This document shows positions 52,106 through 52,245 of a stretch of 52,245 nucleotides of DNA, piece after piece. Position 1 is the stretch's first letter; every line of letters begins with the position of its first letter. The notes beneath the pieces were generated by a model. It was not told the origin of the DNA, made no database searches, and worked only from the letters and a program-made list of their open reading frames with translations. The stretch is taken from positions 1 to 52,245 of the forward strand of contig JAGXIF010000038.1 of NCBI GenBank assembly GCA_024635755.1, read 5' to 3'. Source of the stretch: Halothiobacillus sp. Lineage in GTDB: Bacteria; Pseudomonadota; Gammaproteobacteria; Halothiobacillales; Halothiobacillaceae. Position numbers and translations under genes: made by a program.

Positions 52106-52245
52106 TGAACTGACCCCCAAAAGTTGGACGGTTGGTTAGCCGGGCACCAAGGCCTGAGTCCTGTATTCCACGGGGCTCAGGCCTTTTAGTTTCTCTTTGA
52201 TCCGGTCGTGATTGTAATAGCGGATGTAGCGCTTGATCTCGAGAA
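52106..52245 (-). mobile_element. IS3-family insertion sequence, right end (runs off the window)
   Basis: The terminal inverted repeat begins TGAACTGACCCCCAAAAG at 52106 and continues with TTGGAC, which is typical of IS3-family ends. The transposase stop lies 30 bases inside. The other end is beyond the window. Confidence 0.85.
52136..52245 (-). CDS. IS3-family transposase, C-terminal fragment
   Basis: Minus-strand frame ending in TAA at 52136: [20 protein letters not shown] and [14 protein letters not shown]. YxxYYNxxRxxxxLxxLSPxxYR is the end of the IS3 OrfB (rve integrase core) protein. The rest is beyond the window. Confidence 0.9.
   Translation of the reverse strand, partial: LEIKRYIRYYNHDRIKEKLKGLSPVEYRTQALVPG

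Overview
The window is a G+C-rich, densely packed piece of bacterial chromosome. Gene content and order (tpiA-secG-tRNA-Leu-nuoA..N, ispF-ispD-ftsB-eno-kdsA-pyrG, nudJ-mnmA-hflD, ampD-ampE, recJ, mutS, metH, minCDE, zapD) are those of a gammaproteobacterium. A complete 14-subunit NADH dehydrogenase I, a paired YeeE/YedE sulfur transporter and a DASS-type permease would suit a sulfur-oxidising lineage such as the Halothiobacillus/Guyparkeria group. That placement is an impression, not a computed result.

Layout. Bases 1-3100 are an accessory zone. It holds the 3' end of an SLC13-type permease, a badly frameshifted half copy of rmlD/rfbD, a lone tyrosine recombinase and a small four-helix membrane protein. 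This is followed by a large SWIM-SNF2 helicase (3232-6519). Bases 6656-13089 (minus strand) hold recJ with two overlapping upstream genes, a DUF3185 protein, ampE, ampD and pncC. Bases 13152-18136 (plus) hold mutS, nudJ, mnmA and hflD, ending at a bidirectional terminator. Bases 18223-34632 (minus) form one long array: tpiA, secG, tRNA-Leu(GAG), nuoA to nuoN and a DUF2818 gene. Bases 34762-40401 (minus) hold pyrG, kdsA, eno, ftsB, ispD and ispF. Bases 40676-49776 (plus) hold a MarR regulator, a DUF2062 protein, metH, zapD-minC-minD-minE and two YeeE/YedE halves. The end holds a GST-like protein, hslR, a nitroreductase, a tiny acidic lipoprotein and the 3' end of an IS3-family element that runs off the window.

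How the genes work together. Most are core functions: respiration (Nuo), DNA repair (MutS, RecJ), tRNA thiolation (MnmA), isoprenoid, KDO and CTP synthesis, methionine synthesis, and placement of the division septum (FtsB, ZapD, MinCDE). Genes within blocks commonly overlap by 1-10 bases, which points to translational coupling.

I found no CRISPR array, no recognisable defence or biosynthetic cluster, and no clearly new multi-gene system. The signals most worth a second look are the eroded rmlD beside an orphan recombinase, zapD joined to minCDE with a strong hairpin between minC and minD, apparently leaderless promoters at mutS and nudJ, a hairpin abutting the start of a YeeE gene, and an IS3 end that seems to split a terminator.
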